NCBI RefSeq assembly: GCF_003194605.1
Contig: NZ_QHKY01000002.1
Coordinates: 62,001-126,000, forward strand
From: Nocardioides gilvus
Lineage (GTDB): Bacteria; Actinomycetota; Actinomycetes; Propionibacteriales; Nocardioidaceae
DNA length: 64,000 bases
Reading direction: 5' to 3'
The notes beneath the pieces were generated by a model. The model saw nothing but the letters and a program-made list of their open reading frames with translations. It ran no database searches and was not told the DNA's origin. Position 1 is the stretch's first letter. Every line of letters begins with the position of its first letter. Positions 25,991 to 34,713 of this stretch are shown one piece after another. The position numbers and the translations under genes are program-made.

Positions 25991-26643
25991 GCCTGCTCCA
26001 GGAGTGCGACCACCCCGCGGTCGCCGTGGACGCGGACCTCGGTGATGGTGAGTGATGGGCTGTCGGGGGTGTCGAGCCACGTGTGCAGTTGTTCGACCTG
26101 GGCGCTGGTGCCCAGCTGTACGAGGGCGACCCCGTGGGGAAGCAGCGCAGGGGCCACCACGTGGAGGAGGTCACGGATGACATCGAGGCCGTCCTCGCCC
26201 CCGTCGATCGCTAGGCGCGGGTCCTCAGGGAAACGGTCGATCTCGCTGGTCGGGACCCAAGGAGGGTCGACCATGACACACGCGAACCGCTCGTCGGGGC
26301 GCAGGGCCGCATCCGCCCGAGCCAGTCGCACCTCGACGAATTCGCCCAGACCGGCGGTCTCGGCGTTGAGCCGTGCGTAGTGGCAGGCGGTGGGCTCCAT
26401 GTCGACCAGGACGGCGCGGCGCCCACTGAGATGTGCGGCGAGGAGGCCGATGTGTCCTGCGCCGCTGCACAGCTCCAGGATCGGGCCGTCCGGGAGGTCC
26501 TGCATCAGGTCTGCTGCCCAGGTCGACTGCTGCCTCGTCCAGTCGCGCGGGGTGAGGACTCGGGAGTCGTACGCGATCTCGAGTGGCCCGTAGGCGACCG
26601 AAGTCGCCTCGTGCTCTGCGAGCGAAGTGCTGGACTGGGGCAT
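25987..26643 (-). CDS. SAM-dependent class I methyltransferase (PrmC/HemK-like)
   Basis: A 218-aa Rossmann-fold methyltransferase with motif I ILELCSGAGHIGL and the catalytic-loop motif VMVDPPWVP, a variant of the NPPY/DPPY loop of N-methyltransferases such as PrmC. The N-terminus lacks the helical PrmC recognition domain. It is the first gene of the three-gene operon with the diiron and CDGSH proteins. The target could be a small molecule or protein. Confidence 0.8.
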   Translation of the reverse strand: MPQSSTSLAEHEATSVAYGPLEIAYDSRVLTPRDWTRQQSTWAADLMQDLPDGPILELCSGAGHIGLLAAHLSGRRAVLVDMEPTACHYARLNAETAGLGEFVEVRLARADAALRPDERFACVMVDPPWVPTSEIDRFPEDPRLAIDGGEDGLDVIRDLLHVVAPALLPHGVALVQLGTSAQVEQLHTWLDTPDSPSLTITEVRVHGDRGVVALLEQA

Positions 26644-26848
26644 GCTGACTCTCCTCGATGGACGTCACACCGACGCGGACCGTTGAGGGCCGCTCACGAC
26701 TGTCTCCGTGTACCCATTTCGCGCTGGGTCAACCGCCCCTGCAGTCAATCACCCAGTGGTGCAGATCACGTGACGCTGGGTGCGCGAATCGTCGCCGGCC
26801 CAGCCTCTTCCTAGGATGGCTCCTCCGCGACGAGGAGGAGAGACACCC

Positions 26849-27895
26849 ATGAGCGAGCCGACCGGGACGCCTGTGACAAACCTTCTGCCAACCGCTCTGC
26901 CACAGGTCAGCCTCTTCGCGCTGGGCGGCACGATCGCGAGCGTTCCCCAGACCTCGCCTGACGAGGGGAGTGCCGCGGTCGGCGTCCGTCCGGCGGTGAG
27001 TGGCCGGGAACTCGTCGACGCGGTGCCCCTGATCGCCCAGGTGGCCCGGGTCGAGACCACCCAGGTCCTGCAGGTGCCCTCGGTCGAGATCACTCCCGGC
27101 GACCTGCTTGCCCTGGTCGAGCTGATGCGCGACGCCGTCGACAGCGGAGCTGACGGGATCGTCGTCACCCAGGGCACCGACACGTTGGAGGAGTCAGCCT
27201 TCATGGTCGATCTCCTCTGGGACCGGCCCCAGCCCGTGATCTTCACCGCGGCCATGCGGACGCCGTCGAGTCCGGGTGCCGACGGGCCCGCCAACCTCCT
27301 GGCCGCCGTCCAACTCGCGGTCACGCCGGAGGCCCGTGACCTCGGAGTCCTGGTGTGCCTGGGTGACGCGGTCCACGCGGCACGGCACGTCCGCAAGGCG
27401 CACTCCAGCAACCCGGCCGCCTTCGAGTCACCGGGCCTGGGACCCATCGGCTGGGTCACTGAAGGGCGCCCGCGGATCGCGCTGCGGCCCGTTCGGGGCG
27501 GAGCGCCATTGCGGGTGATCGCGGGCACCGACCTGCCGAACGTGGCCCTGGTCCGCATCGGTCTCGGCGACGACGGCCAACTTCTGCAGGCCGTCGGCAG
27601 CCTGGACGTCCAGGGCCTGGTCGTCGAGGGGGTCGGTGGGGGACATGTCCCTCGCGCGCTCGCGCCCGTCCTCTCGCGACTGGTGGAGCAGATGCCCGTC
27701 CTCCTGGCCTCCCGGACCGGCGCGGGCGAGGTGCTGACCCAGACGTACGGCTATCCCGGTGGTGAGATCGACCTGAGGGCTCGGGGCCTGCTCGGGACCG
27801 GGGCGTACGACGGCACGAAGGCGCGACTCCTGCTCGTCCTCGCCCTGGCAGCGGGACTGGACCGGCCGGCGCTGGATCGGCTGTTGACGCTCTGA
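26849..27895 (+). CDS. Type I/II asparaginase
   Basis: A 348-aa L-asparaginase/glutaminase-like enzyme. The first catalytic threonine is in FALGGTIAS and the second catalytic Thr-Asp pair in VVTQGTDTLEE; a Lys is present in the later HVRKAHSS region. Start ATG 26849 behind GAGGAGGAGAG. No signal peptide is evident, so it is probably cytoplasmic. The 205-bp gap 26644-26848 holds the divergent promoters with the methyltransferase operon; I see no further gene in it. Confidence 0.9.
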   Translation: MSEPTGTPVTNLLPTALPQVSLFALGGTIASVPQTSPDEGSAAVGVRPAVSGRELVDAVPLIAQVARVETTQVLQVPSVEITPGDLLALVELMRDAVDSGADGIVVTQGTDTLEESAFMVDLLWDRPQPVIFTAAMRTPSSPGADGPANLLAAVQLAVTPEARDLGVLVCLGDAVHAARHVRKAHSSNPAAFESPGLGPIGWVTEGRPRIALRPVRGGAPLRVIAGTDLPNVALVRIGLGDDGQLLQAVGSLDVQGLVVEGVGGGHVPRALAPVLSRLVEQMPVLLASRTGAGEVLTQTYGYPGGEIDLRARGLLGTGAYDGTKARLLLVLALAAGLDRPALDRLLTL

Positions 27896-27946
27896 TCGAG
27901 AGCAGCGTCACAAGGAGGAATTGAAGGCCTCTCCGCGGGGTATGGA

Positions 27947-29059
27947 ATGCCCATGCGTACCCGTACCCCTGTCGCGGTGCGACCTGCGGCGACGAACGTC
28001 CTCACGGTCGCCTCGGTCCCTTCCTCCCACGTCTACGTCCGTCACCTGTCGTCCGACGTGGGCCCGCCGGTCGTACGGCTCCGGGACCCGCACCCCGACC
28101 ATCCGGGACGCTCCGCGGAGCAGCGGTGGTGGCCACCCACCATGCTGGATCCGCACTGGGCCAGGACGAATGAGTTCGACGTCTTCCACGTGCAGTTCGG
28201 TTTCGACGCTCGCACCCCGGCCGAGCTCTCTGCGCTCGTGCAGGTCCTGGAGGAGCGTGGAACCCCTCTGGTCCTCACCGTCCACGATCTGCGCAACCCG
28301 CACCACCTGGACCGTGGCCTGCACGACGCCCAGTTGGACGTGCTCGTCCGTGGGGCCGCTGCCCTCATCACCCTCACCCGGGGTGCCGCCGACGAGATCC
28401 ACCGACGCTGGGGACGTACGGCGCACGTCGTCCCGCACCCGCACGTGCTGGAGTTCGACGAGATGAGGGCCTTCCAGGCCCAGCACCGGGCGCGCCCCAC
28501 TGACGAGTTCCGAGTGGGGCTGCACGTGAAGAGCCTGCGCGCCAGCATGGCCCCGATGCGGATCCTCCCGACGCTGCTCGAAGCGGTACGCGGCATCCCT
28601 GGCGGGGTCCTCCAGGTCGACGGCCACACCGACGTCCTGGGTGGGTCCGGCAGCCGTCGCGACGACGAACTGGCCACCTGGCTGCACGAGCGCGCCCAGG
28701 ACGGCGAGATCGACCTGCGAATCCACGACTACTTCACCGACGCAGAGCTGTGGGAGTACCTGGCTGGCCTGGACGTCTCCGTCCTCCCGTACCGCTTCGG
28801 GACCCACTCCGGATGGCTGGAGGCGTGCCGCGACATCGGCACGACCGTGGTCGCGCCGACCTGTGGCTACTACGCCGACCAGGGGCCGGTGCATTCCTAC
28901 CTCCACGAGGAGGATCTCTTCGACCCGACGTCGCTGGTCGATGCCCTCACCAGGGCAAAGGAGTCAGCGCCCGTCCCTGCCCTCACGCTCGAGGAGCGCC
29001 GACAGCAGCGCGACGTGGTCGCTGTGCGCCACGCGGAGATCTATCGGAGTGTGCAGTGA
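27947..29059 (+). CDS. Glycosyltransferase-like protein (GT-B fold)
   Basis: A 370-aa protein that looks like a family 4-type glycosyltransferase: VFHVQFGFDARTP and LVLTVHDLRNPHH in the N-terminal lobe, and VSVLPYRFGTHSGWLEACRD in the C-terminal lobe, replacing the usual EPFGL loop. The start is ATG 27947 or 27953 and the ribosome site is weak. It is the first of four overlapping glycosyltransferase genes. Confidence 0.78.
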   Translation: MPMRTRTPVAVRPAATNVLTVASVPSSHVYVRHLSSDVGPPVVRLRDPHPDHPGRSAEQRWWPPTMLDPHWARTNEFDVFHVQFGFDARTPAELSALVQVLEERGTPLVLTVHDLRNPHHLDRGLHDAQLDVLVRGAAALITLTRGAADEIHRRWGRTAHVVPHPHVLEFDEMRAFQAQHRARPTDEFRVGLHVKSLRASMAPMRILPTLLEAVRGIPGGVLQVDGHTDVLGGSGSRRDDELATWLHERAQDGEIDLRIHDYFTDAELWEYLAGLDVSVLPYRFGTHSGWLEACRDIGTTVVAPTCGYYADQGPVHSYLHEEDLFDPTSLVDALTRAKESAPVPALTLEERRQQRDVVAVRHAEIYRSVQ

Positions 29060-30138
29060 GCCGAGCCCTGAGGATCTGCCTGATCGCCGCGAGCCGCTTC
29101 CCGATCATTGAGCCCTTCGTGGGCGGACTGGAGGCACACACCCACGCGTTGGCCCGCGAGTTGGTGCGGCGAGGGCACCAGGTGTCCCTCTTCGCCGCTC
29201 CCGGCTCGGACCCGTCCCTCGACGTCCACCACCTGCAGGTGAAGCAGCGGGAGCCCAGCGCCGCCGCCCGAGCCGACGTGGGCGCCACCCCGCGGGAGTG
29301 GATGAGCGAGCACCACGCCTATCTGGGTCTGATGGTGGACCTGGCCCAGGAGGGGTACGGACACTTCGACGTGGTGCACAACAACAGCCTTCATTACCTG
29401 CCGATCGCGATGGCCAGGTCGCTGTCCCCGGTCGTGGTGACCACGTTGCACACCCCGCCGCTCGACCTCCTGGAGTCGGCCATCGACCTGGCTCCGCCCA
29501 GCAGCGTCTTCGTCTCGGTGAGCCACGCCACGGCCCGGGCGTGGTCCCCGCACGTGGCCAGCACCACCATCCACAACGGGATCGACACCGACCGATGGGC
29601 GTACGGACCCGGGGGTGGTGCAGCGGTCTGGTTCGGGCGGTTGGTGGCGGAGAAGGCACCCCACCACGCGATCCTGGCTGCCCGCGCCGCGGGGATGGAC
29701 CTGGACCTGGTCGGTCCACGGCTGGACCCCACCTACTTCGCCGAGCAGGTCGAGCCCCTGCTCGGCGACGGAGTCGTGTACCGGGGCCACCTGGGCCACC
29801 GGGAGCTGGCCGCGATGGTGGCGCGCGCGAGCGTGGCGGTCGTCAGCCCGGTCTGGGACGAGCCGTACGGTCTGGTCGCGGCGGAGGCCATGGCCTGCGG
29901 CACACCGGTGGCGGCGTACGCCCGTGGTGGGTTGCCGGAGGTCGTGGGACGGGACGGTGGAGCGCTCGCACGCCCCGACGACCCCCACGACCTGGCCCGC
30001 GCGATGGTGCGCGCCCGTCAGCTGGACCGTCGGACGGTCCGACGTCGGGTGCAGGAGCACTTCTCCCTGGCGGCGATGGTCGACAAGTACGTGGACCTCT
30101 ACCGTCAGGTCATCCCGGCGAACGCCGACGTCGCATGA
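29056..30138 (+). CDS. Family 4 glycosyltransferase
   Basis: A 360-aa GT-B enzyme. FVGGLEAHTHALARELVRRG is the family 4 N-terminal glycine loop, followed by NGIDTDRW and the nucleotide-sugar site DEPYGLVAAEAMACGTPV (E-x7-E). GTG start overlapping the previous stop by 4 bases. Sugar and acceptor are unknown. Confidence 0.9.
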   Translation: MSRALRICLIAASRFPIIEPFVGGLEAHTHALARELVRRGHQVSLFAAPGSDPSLDVHHLQVKQREPSAAARADVGATPREWMSEHHAYLGLMVDLAQEGYGHFDVVHNNSLHYLPIAMARSLSPVVVTTLHTPPLDLLESAIDLAPPSSVFVSVSHATARAWSPHVASTTIHNGIDTDRWAYGPGGGAAVWFGRLVAEKAPHHAILAARAAGMDLDLVGPRLDPTYFAEQVEPLLGDGVVYRGHLGHRELAAMVARASVAVVSPVWDEPYGLVAAEAMACGTPVAAYARGGLPEVVGRDGGALARPDDPHDLARAMVRARQLDRRTVRRRVQEHFSLAAMVDKYVDLYRQVIPANADVA

Positions 30139-31172
30139 TCGGTTACTACGTCCACCACCAGGGGCAGGGCCACGTGAGCCGGGCGCTCCGCCTCGCTCAC
30201 CAGATCGACGCCGAGGTCACCGGTCTCTCCTCCCTGGAGCGTCCCCCGGGGTGGCAGGGCCCGTGGATCCGGCTGGACCCGGACGACCGGTCGGACCCGC
30301 CCCACGACCCGACAGCTCGCGGCCACCTGCACTGGGCCCCGCTCGGGGACCCGGGACTCAGGAGCAGGATGGCGCGGATCGCCGACTGGATCGACACGGC
30401 TCGCCCTGACGTGGTGATCAGTGATGTCTCGGTCGAGGTCGCGCTCCTGGCTCGACTGCACGGTGTGCCGGTGGTCTGCGTGACCCAACCGGGGGATCGT
30501 GGGGACGCCGCGCACCGCCTCGCGCACGGTCTCTGCGACCTCTTGGTCGCCTTCGTTCCCGAGGCTGCCAGGTCGGCCGTGCGGGGCCTGACCGAGCAGG
30601 ACCGGGCGCGGTTGCACTGCCTCGGAGCGGTCTCCGCCCACGCCGACAGGGCCGCCCACGCCGACAGGGCCGTCCACACCGAACCGGACACGTCAGTCGT
30701 CGTGCAGCAGCGCTGCGTCGTGGTCCTCGGAGGGCGCGGAGGCGGAGGGCTCAGCGTGGCAGCACTCGAGCGCGCCCAGCGTCTGGCACCCGGGTGGAGT
30801 TGGACCGTGCTGGGGGGCCGCTCCGAGACGTGGGTGGACGACCCGCTCGCGATCGTGCGGGCGGCGGAGGTGGTCATCACCCACGCCGGGCTGGGTGCCC
30901 TGGCGGATGTGGCTCTGGCCGGGCGTCCCGCCATCGTCGTCCCCGAGGTGCGGCCGCACGACGAGCAGGTGAGCACGGCGGGGGTGCTGGCCGACGGCAG
31001 TTGGCCCGCCCTCGTGGAGACCGACCCGGAGAGCGCCGACTGGCCGGCCCTGCTCGCCACTGCGGCCAGCCTCGACGGTCGCGGATGGTCCCGCTGGTCG
31101 GGCGGCGACGCGGCCGCCCGGTTCGCTGCCCTGCTCCAGGACCTCTCGGGGCAGGAGGCGACCCTCCGATGA
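30135..31172 (+). CDS. MurG/UGT-like glycosyltransferase (GT28-type C-terminal domain)
   Basis: A 345-aa GT-B enzyme. The N-terminus MIGYYVHHQGQGHVSRALRL has the GHVSR loop of the UGT/MurG superfamily, and the C-terminal VVITHAGLGALADVALAGRP is the donor-binding region. The central linker contains an exact 18-bp tandem duplication at 30634-30669 that repeats AHADRA. ATG overlaps the previous stop (ATGA). Confidence 0.85.
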   Translation: MIGYYVHHQGQGHVSRALRLAHQIDAEVTGLSSLERPPGWQGPWIRLDPDDRSDPPHDPTARGHLHWAPLGDPGLRSRMARIADWIDTARPDVVISDVSVEVALLARLHGVPVVCVTQPGDRGDAAHRLAHGLCDLLVAFVPEAARSAVRGLTEQDRARLHCLGAVSAHADRAAHADRAVHTEPDTSVVVQQRCVVVLGGRGGGGLSVAALERAQRLAPGWSWTVLGGRSETWVDDPLAIVRAAEVVITHAGLGALADVALAGRPAIVVPEVRPHDEQVSTAGVLADGSWPALVETDPESADWPALLATAASLDGRGWSRWSGGDAAARFAALLQDLSGQEATLR

Positions 31173-32044
31173 CCGCGAGGACTGCCGTGGTGACGATCGC
31201 CCACGGGCGCCATGACCATCTGGCGCGCCAGCAGCAGGCGCTGGCAGCGTGCGCTGGACCGGCCCCTGACTACGTGGTGGTCGCCATGGATGACCCGTGG
31301 GTCGCGACCTGGGTGCCGACGAGCGGGCCGGTGCCGACGGTCCTGAGCGTGCCGAGCCACCGAGACGGACTCCCGCTGGCGCAGGCCCGCAACGCCGGGG
31401 CGCGTGCCGCCCTGGAGCGCGGGGCGGACATCCTGGTCTTCCTCGACGTCGACTGCCTCCCGGGCCGGGGCCTGGTGCGGGGCTACACCACCGCTGTCAG
31501 AGAGGAGCCAGGGGTGGTGTGGTCCGGACCGGTCACCTACCTGCCTCGGTCGGCCACCGCGCCTACCCCTGGGTCAGAGCCGGCACCCGGCGCCCTGGAT
31601 CTCACGGACTTGGCACGGTGGGACGATCCCCACCCGGCCAGACCAGCGCCCGGTCCAGGTGAGCGCACGCGGGGAGGGGACCCGAATCTCTTCTGGTCGC
31701 TCTCCTTCGCGCTCTCACCGCAGATGTGGCAGGCCACAGGTGGCTTCTGCGAGGAGTACGTCGGTTACGGCGGGGAGGACACCGACTTCGCCCGCCTCGT
31801 CGTCACCGCTGGTGCAGACCTCGGCTGGACCGGTGACGCCCGGGCCTACCACCAGTACCACCAGACGGAGTCGCCTCCGGTGCGCCATCTGGAGGCCATC
31901 CTGCGCAACGGGCGGACGTTCGCCGATCGGTGGGGGACCTGGCCGATGCTGGGATGGTTGGAGGAGTTCGAACGCGCCGGGCTCGTGCGACGGAACGAGG
32001 ACGGATGGGAACCTACGTCGCCCGACGGGTCCAGGCGTCAGTGA
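31169..32044 (+). CDS. Family 2 glycosyltransferase with galactosyltransferase-like C-terminal domain
   Basis: A 291-aa GT-A enzyme: VVTIAHGRHDHL at the start, the metal-binding FLDVDCLPGRG, and the C-terminal ATGGFCEEYVGYGGEDTDFA motif found in glycosyltransferase family 7/27 C-terminal domains. It closes the four-gene set, and its end overlaps the convergent gene at 32038 by 7 bases. The set looks like one pathway making a short saccharide on a small molecule, lipid or protein. Confidence 0.87.
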   Translation: MTARTAVVTIAHGRHDHLARQQQALAACAGPAPDYVVVAMDDPWVATWVPTSGPVPTVLSVPSHRDGLPLAQARNAGARAALERGADILVFLDVDCLPGRGLVRGYTTAVREEPGVVWSGPVTYLPRSATAPTPGSEPAPGALDLTDLARWDDPHPARPAPGPGERTRGGDPNLFWSLSFALSPQMWQATGGFCEEYVGYGGEDTDFARLVVTAGADLGWTGDARAYHQYHQTESPPVRHLEAILRNGRTFADRWGTWPMLGWLEEFERAGLVRRNEDGWEPTSPDGSRRQ

Positions 32045-32544
32045 GCGGAGGGCTGCGACTGGCGCGCTTCGCTCGCGAGCACCCGTGAGGAGATCTCGCG
32101 GTGAGCCTGGGTCAGTGTGTCGTGCTGCTCCTCGCCCTGGGCCAGGAGCCACTCCAACTCCTCCCGGTCGAGGGGCGCGTGGTCGTCGACGACGGTGAGC
32201 AGCGCCTGCCAGCCGGCGATCTTCCCCGCGACGGCGTCACGCATCGTCTCCAGCACCACCAGGTCGGTGAGGGGGGTGCGGCGGCGCCAGTTGCCCGCAG
32301 GGCCGAGGCGTACGAGTTGGGCGCCGAGGCGGGTGACACTGCTGAGAACGACGGGGTCATTGGCGCCGAACTCCTTGACCATCCTCACGAGGCGCTGGCG
32401 TTCGTCCACCAACTCCTCACGGATGCGGAGCACCTCCGTGCTGATCTTCTCGTCGAGGATCCTTCGTCCGCTGAGGCCGAAGAGATCGATCCCGGCGGCT
32501 GCCCCGGCCAGGTGCACCTGCATGTATCGGGCCACGTCCTTCAT
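32038..32544 (-). CDS. Helical protein of unknown function
   Basis: A 168-aa predicted four-helix-type protein that I do not recognise. It starts MKDVARYMQVHLAGAAAGI after AGGAGG and ends with a His/Gln-rich helix. No signal peptide or membrane segment is visible. It overlaps the CtaG-like gene by 4 bases, so it is the third gene of that operon. The fold could be ferritin- or DUF892-like, but no metal motif is clear. Confidence 0.65.
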   Translation of the reverse strand: MKDVARYMQVHLAGAAAGIDLFGLSGRRILDEKISTEVLRIREELVDERQRLVRMVKEFGANDPVVLSSVTRLGAQLVRLGPAGNWRRRTPLTDLVVLETMRDAVAGKIAGWQALLTVVDDHAPLDREELEWLLAQGEEQHDTLTQAHREISSRVLASEARQSQPSAH

Positions 32545-33416
32545 GGTTCCTCCTGGGTCGTCGTGCTTGTGTGGTACCCGATTGCCGCCGGCTCACACCT
32601 CGGTGCTGCCTGTCGGGGTGCGGGTGGGGTGGACAGACGCGGAGTCGTGCGCCGAGGTGGGCGGGCAGCGAGGAGCATGACCAGGGCCAGGAGCAGCTCG
32701 GCGAGGTCACCTCCGAAGTACATCAGCGACCCGGCGGCCTGCATCTGGGGCATCGGCTCCTGCACCTGGACCCACACACCCGCGTACAGCAGTTGGGAGA
32801 CAGTGGCGTGCACGGCGATGGCGATCCCCAGGGCCACGAGCCGGGCCCGCACCGAATGGCGACGCGCGGCAGGGTCGAGGCCTGCGATCACCCACGCGAA
32901 GAGGAAGCCGGACAGCACCAGGTGTACGTGCACCAGCACGTGCACCGGCGTGTGATGGGTGCTCAAGGCGTAGAGCGGGGTGAAGTAGAGGAGCACGAGC
33001 CCGCCACTGGCGGCCAGCAGAGCCAGGGACGGGGTGGTGAGCAGCCGGGCCGGTCGACTGTTGAGCAGACGCCCGAGCCTTCGAGCGGCCGGGTAGGGGA
33101 GCGTACGCAGCATCAGGGTCACCGGCATGCCGATGACGAGCAGCACAGGAGCCACCATCGCCATCAAGAGGTGTTGGGCGGCGTGGCCACTGAAGTCGTG
33201 CTCCGCGAACTCGTCGAAGCTGGGGGAGAACGCCACCGCCAGCAGGAACATGCCTGCGGTGAAGGCAACGGTGCGCCACACCGGCCACCCGCGGCGCGCC
33301 CGAGCCTCCAGGCTCAGCGACAGGTACCCGCACCATGCGGCAGCCAGCAGGGCCACCGGGAGGTACGCCACCAGGAGTCCGGCGCTGTCGGGTTCGGCGT
33401 GCAGCGGAAGGCTCAT
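32541..33416 (-). CDS. Cytochrome c oxidase assembly-like membrane protein (CtaG/caa3 family)
   Basis: A 291-aa polytopic membrane protein with about seven helices. The family's conserved histidines are visible in SGHAAQHLLMAMVAPVLLV, THHTPVHVLVHVHLVLSGF and AVHATVSQLLYAGVW. CtaG_Bsu/caa3-type proteins help copper insertion into oxidases. Start ATG 33416 overlaps the DUF2243 gene. No oxidase genes lie nearby. Confidence 0.85.
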   Translation of the reverse strand: MSLPLHAEPDSAGLLVAYLPVALLAAAWCGYLSLSLEARARRGWPVWRTVAFTAGMFLLAVAFSPSFDEFAEHDFSGHAAQHLLMAMVAPVLLVIGMPVTLMLRTLPYPAARRLGRLLNSRPARLLTTPSLALLAASGGLVLLYFTPLYALSTHHTPVHVLVHVHLVLSGFLFAWVIAGLDPAARRHSVRARLVALGIAIAVHATVSQLLYAGVWVQVQEPMPQMQAAGSLMYFGGDLAELLLALVMLLAARPPRRTTPRLSTPPAPRQAAPRCEPAAIGYHTSTTTQEEP

Positions 33417-33991
33417 GCGACGGGCTCCTGCGGTGCTCGCTCGTCGTGGGACGTGGTCCGGCGCGCCCACCACCAACCACCGAGGACGAGCAGGGCACCG
33501 AGCAAGAGGAAGGCGAGGTCCCAGAGGAGCTCGTGCTCGCCGCGGCGGACGTGGTGGATGCCGAGCAGGTGATGATTGACAGCCCCCTCCACCAGGTTGA
33601 AGAGGCCCCAGCCGACCAGGACCCAGGCCCACAACGCACCGTGGCGCCACACCGGTGGGTGCTCGGTCCGGAGTCTGTTGAAGAGCATGGCCATGCCGAG
33701 CAGCACCATCAGCCAGGTGAAGACGTGGAAGACGCCGTCCAGGAGGGTGTTGATTTCCAGACCGTGCACGGTGGAGTCCGGGTAGTAGGGGATCCCGACG
33801 TTGTCGGTGTCGGTGCTGGTGAGCAGGTGGTGCCACTGCAGTAGCTGGTGCAGGACGATGCCGTCGACGAAGCCGCCCAGCCCGATGCCGAGAACGATGC
33901 CCGGGGCCCTGAGCTCCGGGGCCCTGAGCTCCGGCGGCTGGCCGGTACCCGGGTGGCCGATGCCCGGGCGGCGATCGCTGTGGCTGGTCAT
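33413..33991 (-). CDS. DUF2243 membrane protein
   Basis: A 192-aa membrane protein with four helices. GLGGFVDGIVLHQLLQWHHL, LDGVFHVFTWLMVLLGM and NLVEGAVNHHLLGIHHVR carry the intramembrane histidines typical of DUF2243. A 15-bp duplication (repeating ELRAP) lies in the hydrophilic N-terminus. It is the first gene of the operon with the CtaG-like protein; DUF2243 and CtaG are frequent neighbours, pointing to a haem- or copper-related role. Confidence 0.85.
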   Translation of the reverse strand: MTSHSDRRPGIGHPGTGQPPELRAPELRAPGIVLGIGLGGFVDGIVLHQLLQWHHLLTSTDTDNVGIPYYPDSTVHGLEINTLLDGVFHVFTWLMVLLGMAMLFNRLRTEHPPVWRHGALWAWVLVGWGLFNLVEGAVNHHLLGIHHVRRGEHELLWDLAFLLLGALLVLGGWWWARRTTSHDERAPQEPVA

Positions 33992-34154
33992 CAGACCTCC
34001 TTCGACACCCCCTGTACCCACCCTGCCCGTTTCTGCACCTGTGTCGCGCATGCGATCTGCGTCACCTCGATCGAGGTCGTCGTGCACTGCGATCACCCAC
34101 ACGCTGGTTGACTGGGGCCCCACGCGCGATTCCAACCACGGAAGGGTGACGGCC

Positions 34155-34484
34155 ATGGACGTCAGCTCACTGAACGAACTCGTCGACGAACTGCTCACCA
34201 AGGCCCGGGGTGCCAATGCGGGACGCGCGGCGCACACCGTGCACGGAGGCCAGGAGCACCAGCTGCGCCAGACCGTGATCGCTCTGGCCTCGGGTCACGA
34301 ACTGGCCGAGCACGACAGCCCCGGTGAGGCGACCCTCCAGGTGCTGACGGGTCGCGTACGTCTGGCGGGAGCCTCGGGGTCGGCGGAAGGGGGCGTCGGT
34401 TCCTTCATGCTCATCCCGCTGGAGCGCCACTCGCTCGCCGCGTTGGAGGACTCCGCGGTGCTGCTGACCGTGGTGGTCCAGTGA
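34155..34484 (+). CDS. Small cupin-like protein
   Basis: A 109-aa single-domain beta-barrel protein. The region from LRQTVIALASGHELAEHDSP through LQVLTGRVRLAG to LIPLERHSL is a cupin fold with a conserved first motif (HELAEH) and late histidine (ERHSL). Probably a small binding or sensing protein. It starts the run cupin / 72-aa protein / topoisomerase IB on the plus strand. Confidence 0.75.
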   Translation: MDVSSLNELVDELLTKARGANAGRAAHTVHGGQEHQLRQTVIALASGHELAEHDSPGEATLQVLTGRVRLAGASGSAEGGVGSFMLIPLERHSLAALEDSAVLLTVVVQ

Positions 34485-34492
34485 GGTGACCG

Positions 34493-34711
34493 ATGAGTCC
34501 TGGCAGTGACGAGGCGGCCCGTCTGGAACGCTGGACGGCTTCGGGCGGGAGATGGACGGTCGTGACCCGCTCACCCACGACCCTCACGGTGGCGCTCCTC
34601 ACCTGCGACGGCGGCGAGGAAATGGACCGTATCGTGTCCGGGACCCCAGAGTTCGCTGCCTACGTGGGCTCGCGCTGGGACAGCGACCAACCCGTGATGG
34701 ATGAGGAGTGA
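34493..34711 (+). CDS. Small protein of unknown function
   Basis: A 72-aa acidic protein, ATG 34493 behind GAGGTG. It reads like a compact alpha/beta domain (RWTVVTRSPTTLTVALLTCD followed by EEMDRIVSG). It overlaps nothing but is only 2 bases before the topoisomerase start, so it is co-transcribed. Not recognised. Confidence 0.6.
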   Translation: MSPGSDEAARLERWTASGGRWTVVTRSPTTLTVALLTCDGGEEMDRIVSGTPEFAAYVGSRWDSDQPVMDEE

Positions 34712-34713
34712 CC

